This document shows positions 8,050-16,978 of a stretch of DNA of 64,000 bases, piece after piece. Made by a program: the position numbers and the translations under genes. The notes beneath the pieces were generated by a model. That model had not been told where the DNA came from. It saw only the letters and a list, made by a program, of their open reading frames with translations, and ran no database searches. The number at the start of each line of letters is the position of its first letter. Within the stretch, counting starts at the first letter, position 1. The DNA lies in contig SZPM01000013.1 of NCBI GenBank assembly GCA_030263715.1, positions 5,757 through 69,756 of the forward strand. Direction: 5' to 3'. The DNA comes from ATM1 sp003577165 (GTDB lineage Bacteria > Armatimonadota > Fimbriimonadia > Fimbriimonadales > ATM1).

Positions 8050-9378
8050 GTGCCTCGAGTTGCGTTCATAGGCGCCGGATCGGTCGTCTTCGCAAAGAAC
8101 CTGATCGGCGACTTACTACTTTACGACGAATTCAAGAACTGCGGCATCGCCCTCATGGACATCGACGCCGAGCGGCTCGGCGTTGCCGAGACGATGTGCC
8201 GACGCTTGGCGAAGACTCTTGGAGCAGAGCCGAGCATCCAAGCGACACTCGACCGGAGAGAGGCTTTGGAAGGCAGCGACTATGTCATCTGTGCGATTCA
8301 GGTGGGCGGCTATCGGCCCTGCACAGTAACGGATTTCGAGATACCCAAGACGTACGGCCTGCGGCAAACCATCGCGGACACGGTTGGAATAGGCGGCATC
8401 ATGCGCGGCCTGCGAACGATTCCTGTCCTCGTTGAAATTGCGCGCGACATGGAGGAACTCTGCCCGGAAGCTTGGTTGCTCCAGTACTCGAACCCGATGG
8501 CGATGAACTGCTGGGCCCTCGCCAAAGCCACGCGGATCAACGTCGTCGGTCTTTGCCACAGCGTTCAGGGAACGATTAATGAACTGGCGAGGGATCTAGG
8601 GGTTGCGCCGGATGAGATTCGATATCTGTGCGCAGGGATCAACCACCTTGCTTTCTATCTCAAACTGGAGCGAAACGGCCAGGACCTATATCCGGACCTA
8701 TTCCGGTTGGCGCAAGAAGGGAAGATCCCTGAGACGAACCGCGTTCGTTACGAAATGCTGCTCCGACTCGGCTACTTCGTCACGGAGAGTAGTGAGCACT
8801 TTAGCGAATACTGCAACCACTTCATACGGCGTGATCGACCCGACCTCATCGAACAGTATCGAATCCCCCTGGACGAGTACATTCGACGTTGCGAAGTTCA
8901 GGATGCGAAGTGGAAAGACATGAAGGCCTCGTTCTCTTCGGAGGGCGATCTTACGCACACGCGCACCCAGGAGTACGGCGCTCAGATCATTCACTCGATC
9001 GAAACGAACACGCCGAGAGTGATCTATGGAAACGTGCGGAATGAAAACCTCATCTCGAACTTGCCACAAGATTGCTGCGTCGAGGTTCCGTGCCTCGTGG
9101 ACGCACAGGGCGTACAGCCGACGCGAATCGGCCGCATCCCTGCCGAGTTGGCGGCGGTCATGATGACGAACGTCAACGTGCAGGGCTTGACTGTCGAGGC
9201 GGCCCTCACCGGCTCGCGCGATGCAGCCTATCATGCGGCGATGCTCGATCCCCACACGTCATCAGAACTGACGCTTCAGGAAATCTGGTCACTGGTGGAC
9301 GACCTCATCGAGGCGCACGGGGATTGGCTCCCCCCCCTCTCCCATCGGAGGCTGCAGCCTGGCGCGAACCTCGGGTGA
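8050..9378 (+). CDS. Glycoside hydrolase family 4 alpha-galactosidase/alpha-glucosidase-like
   Basis: Cytoplasmic NAD- and divalent-metal-dependent glycosidase that cleaves glycosides by redox-assisted elimination. The N-terminus begins with a Rossmann strand (VAFIGAGSVVFAKNL). SNPMAMN, LCHSVQG (Cys169) and GINHLAFYL (His199) give the NAD/substrate loop and the two metal ligands, spaced as in MelA-type enzymes. The GTG at 8050 starts directly before the Rossmann strand and avoids overlap with the upstream gene; an in-frame start at 8014 would overlap it. No sugar transporter lies nearby. MelA-like alpha-galactosidase is the best guess, but specificity (alpha-gluco, alpha-galacto or galacturonide) cannot be fixed. 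Confidence 0.85.
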   Translation: MPRVAFIGAGSVVFAKNLIGDLLLYDEFKNCGIALMDIDAERLGVAETMCRRLAKTLGAEPSIQATLDRREALEGSDYVICAIQVGGYRPCTVTDFEIPKTYGLRQTIADTVGIGGIMRGLRTIPVLVEIARDMEELCPEAWLLQYSNPMAMNCWALAKATRINVVGLCHSVQGTINELARDLGVAPDEIRYLCAGINHLAFYLKLERNGQDLYPDLFRLAQEGKIPETNRVRYEMLLRLGYFVTESSEHFSEYCNHFIRRDRPDLIEQYRIPLDEYIRRCEVQDAKWKDMKASFSSEGDLTHTRTQEYGAQIIHSIETNTPRVIYGNVRNENLISNLPQDCCVEVPCLVDAQGVQPTRIGRIPAELAAVMMTNVNVQGLTVEAALTGSRDAAYHAAMLDPHTSSELTLQEIWSLVDDLIEAHGDWLPPLSHRRLQPGANLG

Positions 9379-9382
9379 GGGC

Positions 9383-12070
9383 ATGGACCTCCGTGGCTTA
9401 TTCAAGGAGGAGTCGAGCGTAAGCGCGGCAGAGCGCGTTCTGGCGCGAATTCCTGAGGTCGGTGTCGCCCCACTGGTGAACGCCCTCCGACGGTCCGCCG
9501 ACGCGGATCGTGCCGTCGCGAACATCGATCGTTGGCTCGCAGCGGGCGGCGGCTCCCCCGTTCGCTCGGAAGCGCTGGCGAGGGACCCTGCGCTCCGCTA
9601 TCGCTTGGTTACTCTGGTCGCGGCCAGTCAAGCCATCGGGGACATGTTTGTCCAGAACCCTGAAATGGCTCTCATGCTCGCCGACAGCGACGAGATGTCT
9701 AAGCCCGTGGAAGCATCGGAAATCATCGAGGAGGGCCGTCGAATCCTGTCGGATGCTGGTTCCTTCAGCCACGCGCTGGACAGGCTTCGATTCCTGAAGC
9801 AGAAAAAGGTCGTGGGGATCGTTTGGCACGACCTGAACGCGAGTTGGCAACCGGAGCAGGTGTGGCGAGCGCTGTCGGAACTTGCGGATGGAATCCTGCG
9901 GCTCACCGCCGAACTCGTGTGGAGTGAAATCGGAAGCGGTGAACTTCCAGTTGCAGTCATCGCTCTGGGCAAACACGGGTCACGCGAACTGAACTACAGC
10001 AGCGACATCGACCTCCAGTTCGTCGCCCGGGATGACATTGACGACCTCGACACGTGCGCACAGTTTTGCGAACGGTTCATGCGAGCCGTGTCTGGAAGAA
10101 TGGGACGCGGCGCCCTGTACCGTGTGGATACCCGGTTGCGACCGATGGGATCTGCTGGGCCGGTGATTCAGCGGCTCTCCGCGGCGCTCGCGTACTACAG
10201 GAACTACGCCGACCCCTGGGAAATTCAAATGCTGATTCGCGCGCGCACGTGTGCCGGCAGCGACGAAGTTGGAACGAAATTTACCGAAGCCGTCAGTTCC
10301 GAAGTGTACAAAGGCGCGAGGTCAGACCTGTTCCTCGACGGCTTGGTCGAGGCGAAGCGGCGATACGAGCGGGAGATCCAGAGCCGACAGGAGACTGAGC
10401 GAAACGTGAAATTGGGCCGAGGCGGCATTCGTGATGTCGAATTCATCGTCCAGTTACTTCAGTTGCTTTCGGGAAAGCGATATCCCGAAGTTCGCGGACT
10501 CGGAACTCTTCCGTCGACAGCCGCGCTCGAGAAAGTGGGCATCCTCACCGAGCGAGAGGCGGGCGTGCTCTCCTCCGGCTACCGCTTACTGCGGCAAGTC
10601 GAACATCGGATTCAATTGCTCCATGACTTGCAGTCGCACATGCTTCCGGCCGACCCGCGGGGACAACAGGTGCTCGCCGCGCTTGTCGGCGCATCCAGTT
10701 GGAAACGACTGCGCGCAGAGATTCGTCGAATTCGGTTCTTAATCCGGTCGATTCTCGAAGCGCGAATCCCGAAGTTAGCAGTACCGAGCGAAGAATCAAC
10801 GAGAGTCATCGACTCGCTTGGGATGAACCCCGATTCGAGCGAGGCCGCGACCGTCCGCAAACTGCTGACGATGATGGAGGACTCCGGCGAGGTCGCGAAG
10901 GAGATCGAAGCGAGCGGTCGAATGCGGGAACGAGTGGATCTCATCGCGAGCCGCGCTCCCCGTGTCGTTTCTGAAATCGCATTTCACAGCGAACTTTGGG
11001 ATGTCGCCTTCTCCGAAGAGGTTGAGCACGAAGGCGCCGATGAGGTGGACCCAGGGACGGCGCTCGCCGAACGCCTCGCAAGCATCGGGGAAGATTGGGA
11101 GTCCGAATTCGCAGGCGAGTTGAGGCGTCTGTGGACTGCGGCGTGCCTGAAGTTCGCTTGGCACGGTGACCTCGAGCGGGCATCGGAGTATCTCGACAAG
11201 ATCTCCTCGAGAGCGCTGCTGCTCGCCCTCGATCGACTGGGGGGTCAAGACATCGACGTCATTGCCCTCGGGCGGCTCGGGAGCCGTGACCTGCTCCTAC
11301 CCTCGGACTGGGATGTAGCCTTCGTGGTGCGCGACCCGGCCCAGACCCAGCGAGCCGAAAGGATTGGGGAGGAACTCCTCAAACTGACCCGCAGACTGGC
11401 CGTCTCCAGCGCCTACTTCCCGCTGGATACCCGCCTGAGGCCGGAAGGCTCCGCGGGCCTGGTTGTGCGGTCGCTCGCTGCCGTTGAGACCTATGGGTGG
11501 CAGGCCATGGAGCCCTGGGAGCGCCTCGCCTACACTCGGGCTCGGTCGCTTCGCGGCTGGCAGGAGACTGACTCGACGCTGCGATCCGTCGTCTACGGCG
11601 CCCTGTGGTCAGAGGAGGCGGAGCAGCAGATCGACCACCTTCGGGCGCGCGTTCATCGAGAGCGCGCTCGCCCAAACGAACTCCACAGAAACCTCAAACT
11701 CGGCCCGGGATTCTCGATGGACGTCGAGTGGCTGGTCGGCGCATCGAAACTTCACTTGTCACTGAGCGACGTGCCGACCATGACGACATGCGTCGAATTG
11801 CGAGCGCTCGCAGAAAGGCAGGTGATCAACGTGTACGAAAGGGACGAGTTGTCCGCAGCGTATCAACTGTACGGAAGTCTGCGCAACGCGCTCTGGCTCC
11901 TCGAGATGGACTCGGATGCGGTGCTGCCGGAAAACCCTGATCGGCTTGCAAAATTGGCGCATTTCTTATCGTACGATGGTCCGAACCAACTACTGTCAGC
12001 CGTCGAAAGATATAAGAGCACGGTCATCGAAGTCTATGACAGACTGAAGAGAGGGCGCGCTGCATGCTGA
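9383..12070 (+). CDS. glnE: Bifunctional glutamine synthetase adenylyltransferase/deadenylase
   Basis: Controls glutamine synthetase by adding or removing AMP according to nitrogen state. The 895 residues contain two nucleotidyltransferase modules: N-terminal LGKHGSRELNYSSDIDLQFV and C-terminal LGRLGSRDLLLPSDWDVAFV, each with the metal-binding DxD. The second reads DWDV where most relatives have DLDL, but both aspartates remain. Each module is followed by the PDXG-type KLGRGGIRDVEFIVQ or KLGPGFSMDVEWLVG helix. Length is near the family norm of about 950. It ends 7 bases inside plsY. No glnA or PII gene lies in the window. Confidence 0.93.
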   Translation: MDLRGLFKEESSVSAAERVLARIPEVGVAPLVNALRRSADADRAVANIDRWLAAGGGSPVRSEALARDPALRYRLVTLVAASQAIGDMFVQNPEMALMLADSDEMSKPVEASEIIEEGRRILSDAGSFSHALDRLRFLKQKKVVGIVWHDLNASWQPEQVWRALSELADGILRLTAELVWSEIGSGELPVAVIALGKHGSRELNYSSDIDLQFVARDDIDDLDTCAQFCERFMRAVSGRMGRGALYRVDTRLRPMGSAGPVIQRLSAALAYYRNYADPWEIQMLIRARTCAGSDEVGTKFTEAVSSEVYKGARSDLFLDGLVEAKRRYEREIQSRQETERNVKLGRGGIRDVEFIVQLLQLLSGKRYPEVRGLGTLPSTAALEKVGILTEREAGVLSSGYRLLRQVEHRIQLLHDLQSHMLPADPRGQQVLAALVGASSWKRLRAEIRRIRFLIRSILEARIPKLAVPSEESTRVIDSLGMNPDSSEAATVRKLLTMMEDSGEVAKEIEASGRMRERVDLIASRAPRVVSEIAFHSELWDVAFSEEVEHEGADEVDPGTALAERLASIGEDWESEFAGELRRLWTAACLKFAWHGDLERASEYLDKISSRALLLALDRLGGQDIDVIALGRLGSRDLLLPSDWDVAFVVRDPAQTQRAERIGEELLKLTRRLAVSSAYFPLDTRLRPEGSAGLVVRSLAAVETYGWQAMEPWERLAYTRARSLRGWQETDSTLRSVVYGALWSEEAEQQIDHLRARVHRERARPNELHRNLKLGPGFSMDVEWLVGASKLHLSLSDVPTMTTCVELRALAERQVINVYERDELSAAYQLYGSLRNALWLLEMDSDAVLPENPDRLAKLAHFLSYDGPNQLLSAVERYKSTVIEVYDRLKRGRAAC

Positions 12071-12699
12071 TGTGGATAGGAATTTCGGTTGCCGCGTATT
12101 TCGTTGGGTCACTGCCGTTCGGAGTGTGGATCGCGCGACTTCGAGGCGTTGACATTCTCGCAGTCGGGAGCGGAAACCCCGGAGCGACGAACGTCGCACG
12201 GGCGGCAGGTAAAGCCGCGGGTCTGCTCACGCTTCTCCTCGACGTGATGAAGGGTATGGGCCCTTCCTTGGTAGGCGGATTCGCAGCCGAAGGCGGGTTC
12301 CGGCCGGACGTCGCGCTTGGAATCGGAGCGCTGGCCGTCGTGGGTCACATGTATTCGCCGTTCATCCGATTCCGTGGGGGAAAGGGAGTCGCGACCGCCC
12401 TCGGCGTGGTGCTCGCTGCGGCCCCGATTCCGAGCCTCATCTGCCTCGCGTTCTGGGTTTTGGTGCTCGTCCTTTTCGACTACGTGAGCCTGGCGAGCAT
12501 CGTGGCCGTCTGCCTGATGCCTCTGTGTACATATTTACTCGGATATCCTCTACTCATCACGGTCGGAATCCTCCTGATCGCGGCCTTCATCGTTGTCAAG
12601 CACCGGCCCAATCTCGTCCGCCTGGCGGCAGGCACTGAGAACCGGTTCCGTTTTCGCGGTCCGGCGAACTCTCCCGAGACGCCCGAACCGAAGGAATAG
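12064..12699 (+). CDS. plsY: Acyl-phosphate:glycerol-3-phosphate acyltransferase PlsY
   Basis: Integral membrane enzyme making lysophosphatidic acid from acyl-phosphate and glycerol 3-phosphate, the first acylation of phospholipid synthesis. The 211 residues show about five to seven membrane segments and the three family motifs: GSLPFGVWIAR, GSGNPGATNVAR and RFRGGKGVATALG. Its ATG overlaps the end of glnE by 7 bases, so expression is probably coupled. The C-terminal tail is hydrophilic. Confidence 0.95.
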   Translation: MLMWIGISVAAYFVGSLPFGVWIARLRGVDILAVGSGNPGATNVARAAGKAAGLLTLLLDVMKGMGPSLVGGFAAEGGFRPDVALGIGALAVVGHMYSPFIRFRGGKGVATALGVVLAAAPIPSLICLAFWVLVLVLFDYVSLASIVAVCLMPLCTYLLGYPLLITVGILLIAAFIVVKHRPNLVRLAAGTENRFRFRGPANSPETPEPKE

Positions 12700-12777
12700 C
12701 GCCCAACTGGGCGGAACATAGGAGGGGGTAACTTCCGTCCATCCCCTGGAGCCCAAGGAAACGGGCGACGAACGGAC

Positions 12778-13551
12778 ATGTTTTTCGAGGATCCGAAGTT
12801 CTTCTTTACGATTGCGGCCATCATCCCGACTGCGGTCTGGGTAGTCGCCATCGTTGGTTGGCTCATCGCGGACGAAGTGAGCCCTATCGAGGGGATCATC
12901 GCGCTGTTGATGGTGGTCGGAATCTACATCCTCGTGGTGAAGGCGGATGAGCCGATGGTTTCGCTCGGCGCAGCGATGGGGCTGATCGTCGGTGGCGCTT
13001 TGTATCCTCTGACGCGCAGTGCATTGAACGCGCGCGCGCACATCAAGATCGACGTGGACATGATGAAGGCCGCCTACCGGATGCTCGATGCGAAAGAAGC
13101 GAACGTCGGTGCGAAAGTGCAGCTCTCCAAACTTTGCTACAAGCGTGGGCTCATCGGCCCTGCGATCGCGCTCTTGGACGATGCTGTTAATTCCGCGCCG
13201 GCGCTTCTCGAAGACGAGAGAAAACTGCTCACGAAATGGCAGTCTGACCACAAGCACCTTCAGTCACGTGAATTGCGTTGTCCGCGGTGCACCGCTGTTA
13301 ACCCTGCGGCCAATCGCTACTGCCAGCGCTGCGGCACGGCTACTCTGCTGAAACTCGCCGGCGGTGGCCTGATCCTCAGCGGCACGCCGCTCAAGGCGTT
13401 CTGGATTTGGGTGTTGACGGTTTCGGCTCTCGTCGGAGTGCCCTTCCTCGCGAGCAGCCTCTCTCCGGGATTGGCCGCTCTGACCATCGTCCTCGTGTTC
13501 CTGGCCTCAGGACTCCTGTTCTACAGAATCCTTCGTGGAACAGAACAGTGA
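12778..13551 (+). CDS. Zinc-ribbon membrane protein of unknown function
   Basis: Not recognised. The 257 residues begin with three hydrophobic segments (about 8-30, 38-55, 60-80), continue into a helical cytoplasmic-type region with a TPR-like stretch (LCYKRGLIGPAIALLDDAV), then a four-cysteine zinc ribbon (CPRCTAVNPAANRYCQRCG), and end with two further membrane segments. It is preceded by a 78-base gap and its stop overlaps the GTG of lptF, so it is probably co-transcribed with the LPS transport genes. Architecture resembles other zinc-ribbon membrane proteins in this window (32276-33007) but without the C-terminal L7/L12-like module. Confidence 0.7.
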   Translation: MFFEDPKFFFTIAAIIPTAVWVVAIVGWLIADEVSPIEGIIALLMVVGIYILVVKADEPMVSLGAAMGLIVGGALYPLTRSALNARAHIKIDVDMMKAAYRMLDAKEANVGAKVQLSKLCYKRGLIGPAIALLDDAVNSAPALLEDERKLLTKWQSDHKHLQSRELRCPRCTAVNPAANRYCQRCGTATLLKLAGGGLILSGTPLKAFWIWVLTVSALVGVPFLASSLSPGLAALTIVLVFLASGLLFYRILRGTEQ

Positions 13552-14636
13552 CGCGAGTTCTCGACCGCTACGTCTTTAGGGAACTCGTCGTCCCCCTCAT
13601 CGTCTCTACCGTCTCCGTCGTCCTGATGTTTCAGGCGAACACTCTCATCGCCTATTCGGAGTACCTCTTCGAGAGGCGGGTTCCGTTCACGGCGGTGCTC
13701 CAACTGCTCCTCTTCTCGATTCCGTCCACTCTCAACCTCAGTCTGCCTGTCGGCGCCACCGTGGCCTCCGCGCTGGCTGTGTCGCGGCTTGTTCGTGAGA
13801 GCGAACTGACTGCCATGCGTGCGGCAGGCATCCCGATCCGAAGAGTGCTCTCAAGTTCCGTGGTCATGGGCTTGCTCGTAGCGGGTCTGAGTTTCTATCT
13901 CGTGGAGCGAGTTAAGCCCGGAACCGAGGCACAGTTCAACGCGACGCTTCGAAAAGTGCTCGTCAGTCCAGAGGCGATCAACGTTCGCACGAATGAGGTC
14001 ATCAAGTTGGACAACGGGCGGTACCACGTGAGCATCGGCGTGATCGATCAGAAGGCCGACGGTCTGGTGACGATGAGAAACGTCATGGTCTTCCACCAGC
14101 CGAAGCGCGGGGAGTATTGGGTGGCGACCGCCGACACGGCGGAGTACAAAGACGAAGTCATCACGCTCATCCGGCCGTCCATATTTCAGTTCGAGGGCGT
14201 TACTTGTATTGGTTTCGAGGTGAAGGACAAGCAAGTGATCTCCGAGCGGATCGGCCTGGACACGTTCTACGGCCAACCGCAGAAGGAGGAGCAGACTCTG
14301 ACGGAACTGCGAGACACGATCCGCGACCTGAGGGGCCGTGGCATTCGAGATCAAGCGAGGGAGTACGAGGTCGAGTATCAGAATCGGTTCAGCATCCCGT
14401 TCGCTTGCTTGGTGTTCGCGCTGTTCGCGCCAGTGTTCGCTCTTCGATTTGCGAAGGGGGGGCCGTTCATCGGCGTGCTTCTCAGCCTCATCATCGTCTT
14501 CCTGTATTACAACTTCTGGGTCATCACGGCGCAAATCCTCGCAAAGAAGGGAATCCTCAGCCCGCTCGTGGGATGTTGGCTGCCGAACGCCGTGTTCTTG
14601 GCGGCTGCGCTCCTGCTGATATGGCGATCCGAGTAG
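13548..14636 (+). CDS. LptF/LptG family LPS export permease
   Basis: Inner-membrane permease of the LptBFG machine that extracts lipopolysaccharide from the membrane. After the GTG at 13548 (overlapping the previous stop) the protein begins TRVLDRYVFRELVVP, the typical YjgP/YjgQ start. Three N-terminal membrane helices, a periplasmic jellyroll of roughly 180 residues and three C-terminal helices (from about residue 300) follow. RLVRESELTAMRAAGI is the coupling-helix region that contacts the ATPase. Only one permease is encoded here, so the partner LptG and LptB must lie elsewhere, or the permease acts as a homodimer. Downstream lptD overlaps by 16 bases. Confidence 0.88.
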   Translation: MTRVLDRYVFRELVVPLIVSTVSVVLMFQANTLIAYSEYLFERRVPFTAVLQLLLFSIPSTLNLSLPVGATVASALAVSRLVRESELTAMRAAGIPIRRVLSSSVVMGLLVAGLSFYLVERVKPGTEAQFNATLRKVLVSPEAINVRTNEVIKLDNGRYHVSIGVIDQKADGLVTMRNVMVFHQPKRGEYWVATADTAEYKDEVITLIRPSIFQFEGVTCIGFEVKDKQVISERIGLDTFYGQPQKEEQTLTELRDTIRDLRGRGIRDQAREYEVEYQNRFSIPFACLVFALFAPVFALRFAKGGPFIGVLLSLIIVFLYYNFWVITAQILAKKGILSPLVGCWLPNAVFLAAALLLIWRSE

Positions 14637-16885
14637 CCCTGGCGATCGTTCTGGCGGCGGCGGTCTGTCCTGCAATCTGCCAGCAGCGGGGCGGTAACCC
14701 GCTTGAGCCGATCCGCTTTCCCCTCAACCCGGTTCGAGATCGTCGCCTGCCGCCGCCGATGCCGGAAGGCGAGGCGTCGTATGAATTGAAACTCATCAAA
14801 AGCGGGACATTCGAACAGGAAGGAAACGTCGTCCGTGGCACCGACCTTGAATTTGAGTACCGTGGGTATGCGGCAAAGTGCGCAGAAGCCGTCGGCGATC
14901 TGGACACGAGCGTTTTCGAACTTCGCGGTGGCGTCGACCTCGTGGGCGCAGACGCGGTGGTGCGAGGGGAGAGAGTCGTCGTCGACTTCAAGAACAGGAC
15001 TTTCTCCGTAACCGATGGCCATGTGGATCTGAGGCCGAGCCTTTTGCAAGGCCGAGTGTTGAGCGACGTTTATGTGGAGGCTGGGAGCGTCAGCGGAAGT
15101 GAGGTAAGGGTGGATGCGGCGGAGTGCCGGCTCACGACGTGCAGCAACCCGGAACATCCGCACTACCAACTTGAGAGCGAAAGCCTCACGGCGATTCCCA
15201 ACCAGCGCCTGATTTTTCGTGACCTCAGATTGAGGATCAATGGGAAGACCGTTCTCTCGATTCCGAGGTTCCAAATCCCGCTGAACGAGAGCGGCCGTGC
15301 GTACATCCCGGAGGTCGGCAATTCTCCCGACGAGGGCTACTACGCCAGGTTCAAACTGCCCATTGGGTCCGGGCAGGACTCGCTCGTAGCGCGCACCGAC
15401 CTCAGAAGCAAATTGGGAACAGGTTTCGGCCTCGACTTCGACTACTCGAGCACGAGATCGCGTGGCTTCCTTCGCGTTTACACGGATGTCGATCGCATCG
15501 AAGAAGGAGGGTTCACAGCAAGCGCGCAGCATCGTCAGGAGTTCGGATTTGGCAGCCTGGATGCCAACCACGAAACGACGAAATTCAACTTTCTGAGCGG
15601 GCCGTCAACGATCTCGCACAACACGAGGATGCAATTCCTCTTCAACCAAAGCGGTGGAGGACGAAGTCGGATCGGCTTCACGCGCAACGAGGTGATCTCC
15701 GACCTGTCGAGGTCGTCGAGCCTCAACCTGACCTTGTCCGATGACCGGACTTGGTCCCCGAATCACAGAAGCAGCCTCAACGTGACGTACGGGGAGAACG
15801 AATCTCACGCCGGATCGTTTGATGCATCTCGAAAGTACGTTGATGTGAGATTTCGCGACTCGGTGGAGTTTCCAAAATTCAACGCACAACTCGAGTACAA
15901 CCGACTCATCCCAATCGGGTCTACCGTCAACATCGCCTCCGGCCTGGACAGGATGCCGGAACTGAGCCTGTTTACGGATAGGCGGCGGCTTTTCGGCGAG
16001 CGCTCATGGCTGCCGGACTTCCAGGCACTCGTTCAGGTGGGTGACTACTTCGAGGGTTTCTCGAAGACGCGAGTCGGCCGCTATTTTTTCGATCTGAACA
16101 TGGCGAAGTCTGGGTTCAGCGGTCGTGGCTTGGGCCTCGACTACTCCCTTGGGTTCAAGCAGGGCTTCTATTCAGACGGGACGGCCGCCTACACGCCCCG
16201 CGCCGACATTCGTCTTGCGTACAGCGACGGAGGAACCGTCACGGCAAACCTGCGATACAACTATCTCCGGCAGGAGGGGTTCTCGCCGCTCCTCTTCGAC
16301 CGGGCCGGGCGATACAACAACGCGAGTTTCGACGTCCTCGCAAACCTGAAGGGTGGGCTCAAGATCGGAGGGCAAGTCGGCTACGATTTCCTGCACGACG
16401 AACTCCCCGGAACGTCCTGGGTCACGCCTTCGATCCGCGTGGAATACGCGCCATCGCAGAACTTCCGCTTCCGCGGCCTCGGGACTTACAATCCAGAGGC
16501 GAGGGACTGGGGCAACGTCCGGCTCGATGCGACCGCTCAAGTTGGGGACACACGAATAGGGGTCGCGGCTCGGTACGACGGGCGGAGAGACGTGTGGGGG
16601 AATCTCAACTTCCTCATCGACGGCCTGCAGCTTGGAAAAGTAAAGGTTTCCAGCCTATTATTGTATAATGGGTACCTCCAGAGGTTTGATTCGATCCATC
16701 TGTCGGTCACCTACGACCTCCACTGCACCGAAGCCGTGTTCCAGATGATCGAGAACAACACGGGCTTTCGGCCCGGCCGCGAATTTGTGTTCATGCTTCG
16801 CATCAAAGCCCTTCCTTCTGACTCCGGATTTGGGATGGGGCGACTCGGACAGCCGCTCGGACTTGGGAGCGGGCGAGACTTCTGA
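14621..16885 (+). CDS. lptD: LptD-like LPS-assembly outer membrane protein
   Basis: Outer-membrane beta-barrel that would insert LPS in the outer leaflet. The ATG at 14621 starts a signal peptide (MAIRVALAIVLAAAVCPAICQQ); a longer in-frame extension to 14117 would run through lptF and is rejected. The N-terminal third is an OstA/LptA-like beta-jellyroll (GTFEQEGNVVRGTDLEFEYR, GADAVVRGERVVVDF). From about residue 230 on, alternating aromatic and polar strands form the barrel, ending in YDLHCTEAVFQMIENN and EFVFMLRIKAL, similar to the conserved LptD C-terminus with its Cys. 754 residues is the usual size. Overlap with the permease gene supports the assignment. Confidence 0.85.
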   Translation: MAIRVALAIVLAAAVCPAICQQRGGNPLEPIRFPLNPVRDRRLPPPMPEGEASYELKLIKSGTFEQEGNVVRGTDLEFEYRGYAAKCAEAVGDLDTSVFELRGGVDLVGADAVVRGERVVVDFKNRTFSVTDGHVDLRPSLLQGRVLSDVYVEAGSVSGSEVRVDAAECRLTTCSNPEHPHYQLESESLTAIPNQRLIFRDLRLRINGKTVLSIPRFQIPLNESGRAYIPEVGNSPDEGYYARFKLPIGSGQDSLVARTDLRSKLGTGFGLDFDYSSTRSRGFLRVYTDVDRIEEGGFTASAQHRQEFGFGSLDANHETTKFNFLSGPSTISHNTRMQFLFNQSGGGRSRIGFTRNEVISDLSRSSSLNLTLSDDRTWSPNHRSSLNVTYGENESHAGSFDASRKYVDVRFRDSVEFPKFNAQLEYNRLIPIGSTVNIASGLDRMPELSLFTDRRRLFGERSWLPDFQALVQVGDYFEGFSKTRVGRYFFDLNMAKSGFSGRGLGLDYSLGFKQGFYSDGTAAYTPRADIRLAYSDGGTVTANLRYNYLRQEGFSPLLFDRAGRYNNASFDVLANLKGGLKIGGQVGYDFLHDELPGTSWVTPSIRVEYAPSQNFRFRGLGTYNPEARDWGNVRLDATAQVGDTRIGVAARYDGRRDVWGNLNFLIDGLQLGKVKVSSLLLYNGYLQRFDSIHLSVTYDLHCTEAVFQMIENNTGFRPGREFVFMLRIKALPSDSGFGMGRLGQPLGLGSGRDF

Positions 16886-16888
16886 AGG

Positions 16889-16894
16889 TACAAT
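16889..16894 (+). promoter_or_regulatory. Possible -10 (TACAAT) upstream of the GH42-like gene
   Basis: TACAAT (5 of 6 consensus) begins 3 bases after the lptD stop codon, 84 bases before the next start. The 93-base gap otherwise holds only a weak 5-bp hairpin near 16914-16927 and a T-rich run. Confidence 0.3.
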
Positions 16895-16978
16895 TCACCC
16901 TCTTTCACCTTATCGCATCGCTCGGAAGCGAGAGGATTTTCACACGATTTTTTGGGGCGCGAAGCCCAGGACAACTGA

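Noticed and set aside
12700..12712. GCCCA/TGGGC repeat after plsY
   Set aside because: The 2-base loop cannot form a stable hairpin and no T tract follows.
16674..16679. Perfect TATAAT inside lptD
   Set aside because: Inside a coding region, with no -35 at suitable distance; probably chance.
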